Below are positions 31,573 to 39,905 of a stretch of DNA of 64,000 nucleotides, piece by piece. The notes beneath the pieces are model-generated. The model saw only the letters and a list, made by a program, of their open reading frames with translations, had not been told where the DNA came from and did not search any database. The DNA comes from ENR-C20 sp942493145 (GTDB lineage: Bacteria; Bacillota; Clostridia; Acetivibrionales; DTU013). The stretch spans positions 1,736,001 through 1,800,000 of the forward strand of contig OW818679.1 in NCBI GenBank assembly GCA_942493145.1, in the 5' to 3' direction. The position numbers and the translations under genes are program-made. Each line of letters starts with the position of its first letter. Position 1 is the first letter of the stretch.

Positions 31573-31620
31573 ATGTACCATAAAGTTAGCACTAATTGTT
31601 ACAGACAAGAGGGAGCAGAT

Positions 31621-32598
31621 ATGGACTTGAAGGAAGGCCTTCTGAATGGTAATAAAAGAGCGGCGGCAAGACTTATAACCATGCTCGAGGACATGGATGC
31701 CGAAGTTCTGGAAATAATAAGGGATTGCTACAAACAGACCGGCCATGCCAGGATAATCGGAATTACCGGACCTCCTGGTTCAGGAAAGAGCACTCTTACG
31801 GACAAGCTTGTAAAGCAGCTCAGATCAATGGATAAAAAGGTTGGGGTCATAGCTGTTGATCCGACCAGTCCATTTACCGGCGGAGCGATTTTGGGAGACA
31901 GGGTAAGGATGAATGACCTGGCTACGGATGAAGGTGTATTCATCAGAAGTCTTGGAACCAGGGGAGCGCTTGGGGGGCTTGCGAAATCCGTATACGGAAC
32001 TGTCAAGATACTTGATATATTCGGTCTGGACTACATATTCATAGAGACCGTAGGTGTCGGGCAATCTGAAGTGGAAATAGTCAAAGTGGCCGATACGGTG
32101 GTTGTAGTAGCTGTACCTGGACTGGGCGATGATATACAGGTTATGAAGGCAGGTATAATGGAGATAGGTGACATCTTTGCCGTAAACAAATCTGACAGGG
32201 AAGGCGCAGACCGTACCGCCGCAGAAATAAACAGCATTCTGGACTTCAACAGGGAAACGGAGTATCGGCCTGCAGTGCTTAATGTCACCGCGAGGGACAA
32301 CAAGGGAATCATTGAATTGCTCGATGCCATAGAGGCACACAACGAGTATATGATTTCCAACGGTCTGCTGGCATTAAGAAAGAGAGAGGCTGTTTATTCA
32401 GAACTGTTCGAAATACTGAAAGAAAAGATATCCGGTATCTTTTCCAAAACCGGCTGCCAGTCCGAGGTTATGGAGCTTATGGTAGGGCAGGTTCTCGAAA
32501 GGATGGTCGATCCCTATACGGCAGCAGAAATGTTGATGGAAAAGGTGAACGAAAACAAGCAGATTCAGGTAAGTAAAAAAATATTTTATTTGGAATAA
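31621..32598 (+). CDS. MeaB/ArgK GTPase (mutase chaperone)
   Basis: 325 residues from ATG 31621. P-loop 'GITGPPGSGKSTLTDKL', 'VIAVDPTSPFTGGAILGDRV', 'FIETVGVGQSEVEI' and 'AVNKSDREGAD' are the G3E-type GTPase motifs of MeaB/ArgK. These proteins load and protect the B12 cofactor of the mutase. The C-terminal region includes 'AAEMLMEKV' near the end. Confidence 0.95.
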   Translation: MDLKEGLLNGNKRAAARLITMLEDMDAEVLEIIRDCYKQTGHARIIGITGPPGSGKSTLTDKLVKQLRSMDKKVGVIAVDPTSPFTGGAILGDRVRMNDLATDEGVFIRSLGTRGALGGLAKSVYGTVKILDIFGLDYIFIETVGVGQSEVEIVKVADTVVVVAVPGLGDDIQVMKAGIMEIGDIFAVNKSDREGADRTAAEINSILDFNRETEYRPAVLNVTARDNKGIIELLDAIEAHNEYMISNGLLALRKREAVYSELFEILKEKISGIFSKTGCQSEVMELMVGQVLERMVDPYTAAEMLMEKVNENKQIQVSKKIFYLE

Positions 32599-32614
32599 TT
32601 AGGAGATTAATTAT

Positions 32615-33016
32615 ATGGTTAACAAAGTGGATCATATAGGTATTGCAGTGAGAAGTATTGATGAAGCCCTGAAATTCTATACCGGTGTATTGGGTTTGGA
32701 GATTCATGGCACGGAGGTTGTTGAACAACAAAAGGTGAAGGTGGCTTTTCTCCCGCTGGGAGATTCAGAAGTCGAGCTGCTTGAAGCAACGCAGCCTGAC
32801 AGTCCAGTTGCAGCATTCATTGAATCTAAGGGGCCAGGCATACAGCACATCGCATACCGGGTTGATAACATTGAGGAAGCAATAGCCGAGATGAAGGCAA
32901 AGGGAGTACGCATGATCGATGAGGTTCCGAGGTATGGAGCCGGAAATGCAAGGATAGCATTTGTACACCCTAAAAGTACCGAAGGGGTGCTTATAGAATT
33001 GTGTGAAAGAAAATAA
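32615..33016 (+). CDS. mce: Methylmalonyl-CoA epimerase
   Basis: 133 residues, vicinal oxygen chelate fold. Metal ligands lie in 'VDHIGIAVRS' (His), 'VELLEATQPDS' (Glu), 'GIQHIAYRVDNI' (His) and 'GVLIELCERK' (Glu). It interconverts the two epimers of methylmalonyl-CoA, linking mutase to decarboxylase or carboxyltransferase. It lies 16 nt after meaB. Confidence 0.95.
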   Translation: MVNKVDHIGIAVRSIDEALKFYTGVLGLEIHGTEVVEQQKVKVAFLPLGDSEVELLEATQPDSPVAAFIESKGPGIQHIAYRVDNIEEAIAEMKAKGVRMIDEVPRYGAGNARIAFVHPKSTEGVLIELCERK

Positions 33017-33034
33017 TTATGAGGTGTGAAGAAA

Positions 33035-34096
33035 ATGAAAATGTTCGTAATAAATCCAGGGTCTACATCGACCAAGGTAGGGGTATTCGAGGGCGACAAA
33101 TGTGCATTTGAAAAAGTTATAAGGCACGATCCTGAGGATATAAAGGGTTTCCCGACCGCAGCCAGCCAGTTTGAATATCGCCTCAAGACTATAAGCGGTA
33201 TAATAGCCGACGAAGGAATCGATCTGAAGAGCATTGATGCTTTTGTAGGCAGAGGCGGCGTATTAAGGCCTCTCGACGGTGGTACCTATATCGTTGATGA
33301 ACAGATGATCGACGACCTTCGGACTTCCAAATACGGAGACCATGCCAGTAATCTGGGCGCAATGATTGCTTCAAAGCTTGCAGCACAATACGGAAAACAG
33401 GCATATATAGTAAATCCTGTTGTTGTTGATGAATTGATGGACGAGGCAAGATTTACCGGTAATCCTGATATCAAGCGCAGAACGGTGTTCCATGCACTCA
33501 ACCAGAAAGCGGTTGCCATGCGCACAGCAATCGAATTAGGCATACCTTATGAAGAGGGTAATTTCATTATTGCTCACCTTGGTGGTGGTATATCTGTCGG
33601 AGCGCATAAAAACGGCAGGATAGTCGAAGTAAACAATGCCCTTGAGGAAGGACCTTTTTCACCTGAAAGGACAGGAAACCTTCCATCCTTTGAACTGGTG
33701 GAATTGTGCTTCTCAGGACAGTATACAAAAGAGCAGATGAAGAAGCTTCTTGTCGGCAACGGCGGACTTGTTGCCTATACGGGCACATCAGACTGCAGGG
33801 AACTTGAAAAGAAGGCGAAAGAGGATGTTGAATTTAAAAAGATAGTTGATGCAATGGCGTACAAAATTGCGAGAGAGATTTGCGCCAGCGCTGCAGCCCT
33901 AAACGGAAAGGTAGATCGCATCGCCATAACCGGAGGTTTGGCATACTGGCCTTATATAGTGCAGGAAATTAAAAACAGGGTTTCCTTCCTGGGACCAGTT
34001 GCTGTCTACCCCGGCGAAGACGAACTTACGGCTCTTGCTGAAGGCGTATTGCGCGTAGTTGAAGGCAAGGAGAAGGCATTGACATATGGCGCATAA
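33035..34096 (+). CDS. buk: Butyrate kinase-type acyl kinase
   Basis: About 353 residues from ATG 33035 (GAGGTG upstream). Acetokinase-family ATPase: 'FVINPGSTSTKVGVFEG', 'GRGGVLRPLDGGTY', 'RTVFHALNQKAVA', 'IIAHLGGGISVGAHKNGR' and 'AITGGLAYW'. These features place it with butyrate/branched-chain fatty acid kinases rather than acetate kinase. Within a methylmalonyl-CoA operon it may convert propionyl-phosphate (or butyryl-phosphate) to the acid with ATP gain. No butyryl-CoA synthesis genes are near. Confidence 0.92.
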   Translation: MKMFVINPGSTSTKVGVFEGDKCAFEKVIRHDPEDIKGFPTAASQFEYRLKTISGIIADEGIDLKSIDAFVGRGGVLRPLDGGTYIVDEQMIDDLRTSKYGDHASNLGAMIASKLAAQYGKQAYIVNPVVVDELMDEARFTGNPDIKRRTVFHALNQKAVAMRTAIELGIPYEEGNFIIAHLGGGISVGAHKNGRIVEVNNALEEGPFSPERTGNLPSFELVELCFSGQYTKEQMKKLLVGNGGLVAYTGTSDCRELEKKAKEDVEFKKIVDAMAYKIAREICASAAALNGKVDRIAITGGLAYWPYIVQEIKNRVSFLGPVAVYPGEDELTALAEGVLRVVEGKEKALTYGA

Positions 34097-34133
34097 GACA
34101 AGTAGAAGGCATTGACATACGCGCACAAGACAA
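34071..34133 (+). repeat. Imperfect tandem duplication of the buk 3' end
   Basis: A unit of about 31 nt beginning AGAAGGCATTGACATA covers the last buk codons and stop (34071-34101) and is repeated directly after (34103-34133) with a few changes. The second copy is non-coding. Confidence 0.65.
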
Positions 34134-34172
34134 AAATAAGGGTAATAGAATTAATAAATGGGGGTCTGAATC

Positions 34173-35165
34173 GTGAGTTTTCTGGATTATATGGCTCAAA
34201 GGGCCGCAATGAGTAAAAAAACAATAGTGCTACCCGAAAGCACAGACATCAGAACAATAAAGGCCGCTGCAATGGTCTGCGAAAAAGGTTTTGCAGATGT
34301 GATTCTGCTTGGAAATGAAAAAAGCATAAAGGAGATGGCCGGAGATCTGGACATTTCAAAAGCTTTGATAATTGATCATGAGAACAGCAGCGAATTTAAG
34401 GATTATGCGGCATTGTACCACGAAATGAGGAAGGCCAAGGGAATGACACTTGAAGAAGCCACCCAGACCATGAAGAATCCTCTGTTTTACGGTGCGATGA
34501 TGGTCAAGACCGGCGCTGCCCATGGTATGGTAGCCGGTGCGATAAATTCGACGCCTAACACTTTAAGACCTGCACTGCAGATTATCAAGACTGCAAAGAC
34601 ATCAAAAATCGTATCATCATTCCTTGTAATGGTCATTCCTGACTGTGAATATGGACATAAAGGCAATTTTATATTTTCAGACTGTGGCCTTGTGGAAAAT
34701 CCTACGGCAGATGAACTTGCCGAGATTGCCATTGCTTCAGCAAACTCATTCAAGACCTTGTTCAATGAGGAGCCTATAGTTGCAATGCTTTCATACTCGA
34801 CCAGGGGCAGTGCCAGGAGTGATATGACCCTAAAGGTTATTGAAGCAACGAAACTTGCTAAAGAAAGGGCGCCGGAACTCAATATCGACGGTGAGCTGCA
34901 GGCGGATGCGGCAATAGTGTATTCGGTTGGAAGCTTCAAGGCTCCCGGAAGCAGCGTTGCCGGACGGGCGAATGTACTTATATTCCCTGATCTCAATTCG
35001 GGTAACATATCATGCAAGCTGGTAGAGCGCCTTGCAAAGGGTGAGCTTTATGGACCGGTGACACAGGGCTTGAATAAACCGATCAATGACCTTTCAAGAG
35101 GCTGCAAGGCCGAGGATATAGCAGGGGCGGTTGCAATCACAGCGGTTCAGGCGCAAATGGTATAG
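34173..35165 (+). CDS. pta: Phosphate acetyltransferase-type phosphotransacylase
   Basis: 330 residues from GTG 34173. PTA_PTB family with 'KTIVLPESTDIRTIKAA', 'MVAGAINSTPNTLRPALQII', 'SYSTRGSARSDMTLKVIEAT' and 'YGPVTQGLNKPINDLSRGC'. Length and the last motif are those of phosphate acetyltransferase, not the shorter phosphate butyryltransferase. Paired with a butyrate-type kinase, it probably forms an acyl-CoA to acyl-phosphate to acid branch, perhaps with propionyl-CoA from the mutase route. Substrate range cannot be read from sequence. Confidence 0.92.
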   Translation: MSFLDYMAQRAAMSKKTIVLPESTDIRTIKAAAMVCEKGFADVILLGNEKSIKEMAGDLDISKALIIDHENSSEFKDYAALYHEMRKAKGMTLEEATQTMKNPLFYGAMMVKTGAAHGMVAGAINSTPNTLRPALQIIKTAKTSKIVSSFLVMVIPDCEYGHKGNFIFSDCGLVENPTADELAEIAIASANSFKTLFNEEPIVAMLSYSTRGSARSDMTLKVIEATKLAKERAPELNIDGELQADAAIVYSVGSFKAPGSSVAGRANVLIFPDLNSGNISCKLVERLAKGELYGPVTQGLNKPINDLSRGCKAEDIAGAVAITAVQAQMV

Positions 35166-35213
35166 GACGAAGATTATTGTATATGCAATTTTCATGTGAA
35201 TTGCGGACATACT

Positions 35214-35273
35214 AATGGGGACGGTTTGAAGTGCATCCTTTTTGTGAAAGGATGCACTACAACCGTCCCCATT
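35214..35273. repeat. GGGGACGG palindrome (REP-like hairpin)
   Basis: AATGGGGACGGTT...GTGCATCC (35214-35238) pairs with GGATGCAC...AACCGTCCCCATT (35250-35273), nearly perfect over about 24 bp. It follows pta and may act as a terminator. The core GGGGACGGTT also occurs at 36804, 36826 and 37684. Confidence 0.75.
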
Positions 35274-35297
35274 CATCTAACGGAGGAGGACCAGAAA

Positions 35298-35729
35298 ATG
35301 AACGGAAATGCAGAGCTTTTGAACTTTATTTATCAAAATTCACAGATGGGTGTAGATACTATAAAGCAATTGACAGATATCGTTGAAGATGAAGAATTAA
35401 AAAAACATCTGTATAACCAATATGATGAATACAACTTGATTCACAACAATGCCAAATCATTGCTGAATCAAAACGGGTATGATGAGAAAGGGATCGGTGC
35501 TTTTGAAAAGGTAAGGACCTATATCATGATAAACATGCAGACATTGATTGACAAAACATCTTCCCATATTTCCGAGATGTTGATCATAGGCAGCAATATG
35601 GGCGTAATCAACGCGGTCAGAAACATCAAAAAGTATAAGGGGGACGCAGAACCGGACATCCTGAACCTTATGGAAAGATTGCTCAGGTTTGAAGAGAATA
35701 ATATTCAGCAGCTGAAGGCTTTTCTATAG
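35298..35729 (+). CDS. Hypothetical all-helical protein
   Basis: About 143 residues from ATG 35298, with GGAGGAGG upstream; longer readings start in the preceding hairpin. Predicted to be entirely helical with amphipathic repeats ('LLNFIYQNSQMGVDTIKQL', 'HISEMLIIGSNMGVINAV'), like ferritin-like or spore-coat CotF-like small proteins. No metal-binding EXXH pattern is evident. The spore photoproduct lyase-like gene and sigK follow, so a sporulation role is possible. I do not recognise the family with certainty. Confidence 0.7.
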   Translation: MNGNAELLNFIYQNSQMGVDTIKQLTDIVEDEELKKHLYNQYDEYNLIHNNAKSLLNQNGYDEKGIGAFEKVRTYIMINMQTLIDKTSSHISEMLIIGSNMGVINAVRNIKKYKGDAEPDILNLMERLLRFEENNIQQLKAFL

Positions 35730-35804
35730 TAGCAATAGGGAAGGTTCTTTTTCGAAGCATGATTACCGTACCGTTGTTTCCACGTAATTTATGGAGGGGT
35801 TTAT

Positions 35805-36800
35805 TTGTTCCCGGATAAGGTTTTTTATGAGCCGGCTGCGTTGACATACGCGCTCGGAAAGCAATTGAAGGATAAATTCAGTAATATTCCGTGGTTTCCG
35901 ATCAAAAGCCATAACAATATTGAGGAGCTGCGCAATAATCCCAACGAAGAATTTGCAAAAATGAAACATCATTTGATAATAGGTGTGCGGAAAACATTGA
36001 AATATACCACAAACCATAAGGTTTCGGATTTCCTTGTCCCGTATACATCATCGGGATGCAGTGCCATGTGCCTTTACTGCTATTTGGTCTGCAACTATAA
36101 CAAGTGCTCGTATATGAGACTGTTTGTAAACCGTGAGCAGATGCTTTATAAAATTATGAAAGAGGCTGATAGTTCAGAAAAGGATTTGGTCTATGAAATA
36201 GGCAGCAATAGTGATTTGGTTTTGGAAAACACTATTACGGGAAATCTGGAGTGGACTATTGACAACTTTGGTAAAAATGAAAAGGGTTTTATCACTTTTC
36301 CCACAAAATTCAATATGGTTGAACCTTTGCTTGGCCTCAACCACAATGGACGTGTCATAATCAGGATGAGTGTGAATCCTGATGAGATCATAAGAAAAAT
36401 TGAAATAGGTACATCACCTTTGAAGTCCCGGATTCATGCGCTCAACCAAATGTGTGATGCAGGTTACAAAGTGGGGCTGTTGATAGCCCCTGTCGTGCTT
36501 GTGGACAATTGGAGGGCTCTCTACGCAGAACTGATTGAGCAGCTGTCAGAAGAGTTAACGGAAAAGACCAGGAACCAGCTTTTCATTGAAATCATTTTCA
36601 TGACCTATAGCTATGTACACCGGGCTATAAACAAGGATGCATTCCCCAATACAGTTGAACTATATGACAATAATCTTATGACTGGCCGTGGCCGTGGGAA
36701 ATACTGCTACCGGGACAATGTGCGGGAAGAGGGTGAACATTTCCTGAGGGAACAGCTTTCACAAAAGCTGGGTGGAGTTCCAATCCTTTATGTGGTTTAG
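35805..36800 (+). CDS. splB: Spore photoproduct lyase-family radical SAM protein
   Basis: 331 residues from TTG 35805 (GGAGGGG 5 nt upstream). It aligns along its length with SplB: 'FYEPAALTYALGKQL', 'IGVRKTLKYTT', the cluster motif C85-C89-C92 in 'SGCSAMCLYCYL', 'GTSPLKSRIHALNQ' and 'GYKVGLLIAPV'. SplB repairs the spore photoproduct thymine dimer in germinating spores. The Cys that donates hydrogen in B. subtilis (C141, in EASCTSDI) is Asn135 here (EIGSNSDL). C96 and C101 next to the cluster are extra. So the mechanism may differ. sigK lies 119 nt downstream. Confidence 0.88.
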   Translation: MFPDKVFYEPAALTYALGKQLKDKFSNIPWFPIKSHNNIEELRNNPNEEFAKMKHHLIIGVRKTLKYTTNHKVSDFLVPYTSSGCSAMCLYCYLVCNYNKCSYMRLFVNREQMLYKIMKEADSSEKDLVYEIGSNSDLVLENTITGNLEWTIDNFGKNEKGFITFPTKFNMVEPLLGLNHNGRVIIRMSVNPDEIIRKIEIGTSPLKSRIHALNQMCDAGYKVGLLIAPVVLVDNWRALYAELIEQLSEELTEKTRNQLFIEIIFMTYSYVHRAINKDAFPNTVELYDNNLMTGRGRGKYCYRDNVREEGEHFLREQLSQKLGGVPILYVV

Positions 36801-36839
36801 TGGGGACGGTTCTCATGGTTTAGTGGGGACGATTCTCAC
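36794..36839 (+). repeat. 23-bp tandem duplication carrying GGGGACGG
   Basis: Two adjacent copies (36794-36816, 36817-36839) of a unit starting GGTTTAGTGGGGACG. The first overlaps the end of the lyase gene. The units differ by two bases. Confidence 0.7.
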
Positions 36840-36919
36840 GTAATTTTTTAAAAAATAGGCACATTACATCAACACACCTCATATACTTATAAGGTATCCA
36901 ATTTTTCGGGGGTGCCGCT

Positions 36920-37627
36920 TTGCTTCCCATTTTTTTCCCGGCTGCAAGTGAATTATTCAACAGTCTGTTCTTTCTGTTCGGGTATGTATCAAATACAAAT
37001 TCCTTTCCTCAGCCGCTGACTGCCGAAGAAGAAAACAAGTATATGGAGCTTTATAAAAACGGGAGTGAGGATGCAAGAAATATTTTAATTGAGAGGAATT
37101 TGAGGCTTGTCGCTCACATTGTGAAGAAGTTCAGTTCATACAACGGTGACTGCGATGACCTGATTTCCATCGGAACCATTGGCCTGATAAAGGCAATAAC
37201 GACCTTTGACCAGTCGAAAGGAACCAGATTGGCCACATATGCCGCACGATGCATAGAAAATGAGATCCTGATGCAAATCAGATCGGCGAAGAAAATCCAA
37301 AGCGAGGTGTCTCTTCATGATCCGATTGGTGTTGATCGTGAGGGCAATGAGATATGCTTGATTGATATAATTGGCAATGAGGCAGAGTCGGTCATTGATG
37401 AAGTGGAATTGAAGATTCAGGTCAAAAAACTCTATAGCAGGATGAAGTCTGTTTTGAAGAAAAGAGAGAAGCTTGTACTGGAACTCAGGTATGGATTACT
37501 CAACGGAACAAGCAAAACGCAGCGTGAAATAGCCGGAATGCTTGGAATCTCAAGGTCCTATGTTTCGAGGATAGAGAAAAAAGCAATCAAGAAATTAAGC
37601 AAGGAACTTAAACCGGACAGCTGTTGA
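36920..37627 (+). CDS. sigK: Sporulation sigma factor SigK
   Basis: 235 residues from TTG 36920. The N-terminal 'PIFFPAASELFNSLFFLFGY' is the hydrophobic pro-sequence of pro-sigma-K. Regions 2 and 4 follow ('RLVAHIVKKFSS', 'DLISIGTIGLIKAITTFD', 'TYAARCIENEILMQIRS', 'TQREIAGMLGISRSYVSRIEK'). SigK directs late mother-cell genes after pro-sequence cleavage. The gene is intact with no skin element. Confidence 0.95.
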   Translation: MLPIFFPAASELFNSLFFLFGYVSNTNSFPQPLTAEEENKYMELYKNGSEDARNILIERNLRLVAHIVKKFSSYNGDCDDLISIGTIGLIKAITTFDQSKGTRLATYAARCIENEILMQIRSAKKIQSEVSLHDPIGVDREGNEICLIDIIGNEAESVIDEVELKIQVKKLYSRMKSVLKKREKLVLELRYGLLNGTSKTQREIAGMLGISRSYVSRIEKKAIKKLSKELKPDSC

Positions 37628-37683
37628 GCAAAAAAGTGTTATGTAAGAAATGTATAGCAGGTCGGCAGAGTGGTCGGCAAAGT

Positions 37684-37714
37684 GGGGACGGTTCTTGCAT
37701 CCAGGAACCGTCCC
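37684..37714. repeat. GGGGACGG hairpin after sigK
   Basis: GGGACGGTTC (37685-37694) and GAACCGTCCC (37705-37714) form a 10-bp stem with a 10-nt loop. It is another member of the GGGGACGG group and could terminate sigK transcription. Confidence 0.7.
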
Positions 37715-37833
37715 TGCATACATATCTCCCTTCTTTTGTGTTATATTTTCACCTGAAGTGGTATATCAAAGGGGAAAATATCATTTATACAATATCTATA
37801 ATTTGTAAACAATAGTGAATAGGAGATGATTGT

Positions 37834-38148
37834 TTGAAGATCGATATGAATGACAAACACGAACAGAAGTTGCTCTGCAGTTTGTTCTCATGTACCCTGG
37901 TTGACCTTGAAAAGGCTGTTGATAAAGCAGGCAGGGAAGTTGAGGATATCAAGGATTACTTTGCGAGAAATCCGGTAAGCCACAAGGAAGTGACTGATCA
38001 TGAGGATGTCGAGCTTAACATCCACAACGAGAAGGAAATACACTACATTTGCACTGCCTTGGGCGGCTGTGTGCCGGTCGAGGTGACAAAAGCTGCAAAA
38101 GAGGTAGGGCCGTCAGTCAAGGCGTTAAAGAGTCACTTTAAGAGATAA
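37834..38148 (+). CDS. Hypothetical protein with internal duplication
   Basis: 104 residues from TTG 37834 (AGGAGATGA upstream). Two similar halves: 'LLCSLFSCTLVDLEKAVDKA' continuing to 'DYFAR', and 'YICTALGGCVPVEVTKAAKE' continuing to 'SHFKR'. Each has a CxxxxxC pair, a helix and a terminal F-basic motif, so the protein arose by tandem duplication of a unit of about 33 residues. Function unknown; the unit resembles a small helix-turn-helix or anti-adaptor-like fold. Confidence 0.68.
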   Translation: MKIDMNDKHEQKLLCSLFSCTLVDLEKAVDKAGREVEDIKDYFARNPVSHKEVTDHEDVELNIHNEKEIHYICTALGGCVPVEVTKAAKEVGPSVKALKSHFKR

Positions 38149-38170
38149 GGAAAATTTTTATTTCATAACG

Positions 38171-38199
38171 TTGATAAAACTGGATTCTTGTGTTAAACT
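38171..38199 (+). promoter_or_regulatory. Candidate promoter of rpsB-tsf
   Basis: TTGATA (38171-38176), 17-nt spacer, TAAACT (38194-38199). It is followed by a structured leader. Confidence 0.5.
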
Positions 38200-38217
38200 A
38201 TATTACGATTAATTACT

Positions 38218-38290
38218 CACACGGATTGACTTGCGGATAGGTGCCTGAAAGCCAGGTTTTCCGCATGAATGAGACCGTGGCGGTATAAAC
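38218..38290 (+). ncRNA. Structured leader of rpsB
   Basis: The outer arms CACGG (38220-38224) and CCGTG enclose TGCGGA...TCCGCA and an inner CCTG-AAAG-CCAGG. The nested hairpins lie just ahead of rpsB and suggest an autoregulatory S2-binding leader, as in other bacteria. The family match is not confirmed. Confidence 0.5.
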
Positions 38291-38309
38291 TTAAGGAGGA
38301 ATTTTTAAT

Positions 38310-39086
38310 ATGTCAGTTATTTCAATGAAACAACTGCTGGAAGCAGGCGTCCATTTCGGTCACCAGACCAGGAGATGGAATCCCAAGATGGCTGAGTACA
38401 TCTTCACCGAAAGGAACGGCATCTACATCATCGATTTGCAGAAGACCGTTAAAAAGGTAGAAGAAGCCTACATGTTCATAAGGGAAGTCTCAATGAACGG
38501 TGAAGACATTCTCTTCGTAGGAACCAAAAAGCAGGCACAGGATTCAATTAAAGAAGAAGCAGAAAGAAGCGGCCAGTTCTTTGTAAATGCAAGATGGCTG
38601 GGCGGAATGCTGACCAACTTCAAGACCATACGCAAGAGGATAGACAGGCTCAACCAGTTGGAAAGCATGCAGAACAACGGCCTGTTCGATGTACTTCCCA
38701 AGAAGGAAGTCATCAAACTCAAAGCTGAAATGGAGAAACTCGAGAAGTACCTCGGCGGTATCAAGAACATGAAGAGGATACCCGGAGCAATGTTCGTAGT
38801 AGATCCAAGAAAAGAGAGGATAGCCATTCTCGAAGCAAGAAAGATTGGCATACCTGTAGTCGCTATAGTTGATACTAACTGCGATCCTGACGAAATCGAT
38901 TATGTAATCCCCGGAAACGATGATGCAATAAGGGCTGTAAAGCTGATTGCAGCTAAAATGGCAGATGCCATCATCGAAGGAAGACAGGGAGAAGAAACCG
39001 CGGCAGCAACTGCCGATGAGGAAAGCAAGATATACGAAGCTGATGAAACCGTTGCAACCGTTGCAACAGCAGAAGCAGCAGAGTAA
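38310..39086 (+). CDS. rpsB: 30S ribosomal protein S2
   Basis: 258 residues with 'MKQLLEAGVHFGHQTRRWNPKM', given in part here as 'EAGVHFGHQTRRWNPKM', 'NARWLGGMLTNFKTI' and 'DTNCDPDEIDYVIPGNDDA'. All are S2 signatures. A short acidic Ala/Glu-rich tail follows residue 235. It starts with AAGGAGGAA upstream. tsf follows, the universal rpsB-tsf pair. Confidence 0.97.
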   Translation: MSVISMKQLLEAGVHFGHQTRRWNPKMAEYIFTERNGIYIIDLQKTVKKVEEAYMFIREVSMNGEDILFVGTKKQAQDSIKEEAERSGQFFVNARWLGGMLTNFKTIRKRIDRLNQLESMQNNGLFDVLPKKEVIKLKAEMEKLEKYLGGIKNMKRIPGAMFVVDPRKERIAILEARKIGIPVVAIVDTNCDPDEIDYVIPGNDDAIRAVKLIAAKMADAIIEGRQGEETAAATADEESKIYEADETVATVATAEAAE

Positions 39087-39138
39087 TATCGATTGTAAAC
39101 AAGGTAATTCTTTATGATAAATGTTTGGAGGCGTGTAA

Positions 39139-39786
39139 ATGATTACAGCAGAAATGGTAAGACAGCTGCGTGAGAGAACCGGCGCCGGTATGATGGACTG
39201 CAAGAAAGCCCTGACCGAGACCGATGGAAATGTTGAAAAAGCTATTGAGTATCTGAGGGAAAAAGGCCTTGCTGCCGCTGCTAAAAAAGCGGGCAGGATT
39301 GCTGCCGAAGGACTCGTCGAATCTTATATACACGGCGGCGGAAGAATCGGCGTACTTGTTGAAATCAACATCGAGACCGACTTTGCTGCAGCAAATGAAG
39401 AGTTCAAGACATTTGTAAGGGATGTGGCAATGCAGATAGCTGCTGCAAAACCCGAATATGTCACAAAAGAAGAAGTACCTGCCGAGATGATTGAAAAGGA
39501 AAAGGAAATTTTGAAAGCCCAAGCCCTCAATGAAGGCAAACCTGAAAAGATCATCGAGAAGATGGTTGAGGGAAGGATTGAGAAATTCTATAAGGAAGTA
39601 TGTCTGCTTGAACAGTCCTGGATAAAGGATCCTGACAAGACCATAAAACAGCTCCTTACCGAAAAAATCGCTACAATCGGTGAAAACATCAATATCAGAA
39701 GGTTTGTCAGATATGAAAGAGGCGAAGGCATTCAAAAGAAGGAAGAAAACTTCGCTGAAGAAGTCATGAAGCAAATCGGTGGATAA
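39139..39786 (+). CDS. tsf: Translation elongation factor Ts
   Basis: 215 residues: 'VRQLRERTGAGMMDCKKAL' (the EF-Tu contact), 'EINIETDFAAANEEF' and 'EKIATIGENINIRRFVRYE'. This is the shorter EF-Ts form common in Firmicutes. It exchanges nucleotide on EF-Tu. A strong terminator follows directly. Confidence 0.97.
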   Translation: MITAEMVRQLRERTGAGMMDCKKALTETDGNVEKAIEYLREKGLAAAAKKAGRIAAEGLVESYIHGGGRIGVLVEINIETDFAAANEEFKTFVRDVAMQIAAAKPEYVTKEEVPAEMIEKEKEILKAQALNEGKPEKIIEKMVEGRIEKFYKEVCLLEQSWIKDPDKTIKQLLTEKIATIGENINIRRFVRYERGEGIQKKEENFAEEVMKQIGG

Positions 39787-39793
39787 AAAACAG

Positions 39794-39827
39794 GGAGCAT
39801 ATAGTAAAATATATGTTCCTTTTTTTA
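39794..39827 (+). terminator. Intrinsic terminator of rpsB-tsf
   Basis: GGAGCATATA (39794-39803) and TATATGTTCC (39810-39819) pair over 10 bp with one G-U, followed by seven T. Confidence 0.9.
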
Positions 39828-39905
39828 AGACCAAAAAAAGTTGGTAAAGTGCAGGAATTTTTTGTTTTAGTGTAGAAAGACTATATGATGAATGGGGGCG
39901 TTTGG

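Noticed and set aside
35196..35297. N-terminal extension of the helical protein at 35298
   Set aside because: It would translate the REP-like hairpin; GGAGGAGG sits right before ATG 35298.
37624..37815. 63-codon open frame after sigK
   Set aside because: It contains the GGGGACGG hairpin, has no ribosome site, and its sequence is non-protein-like.
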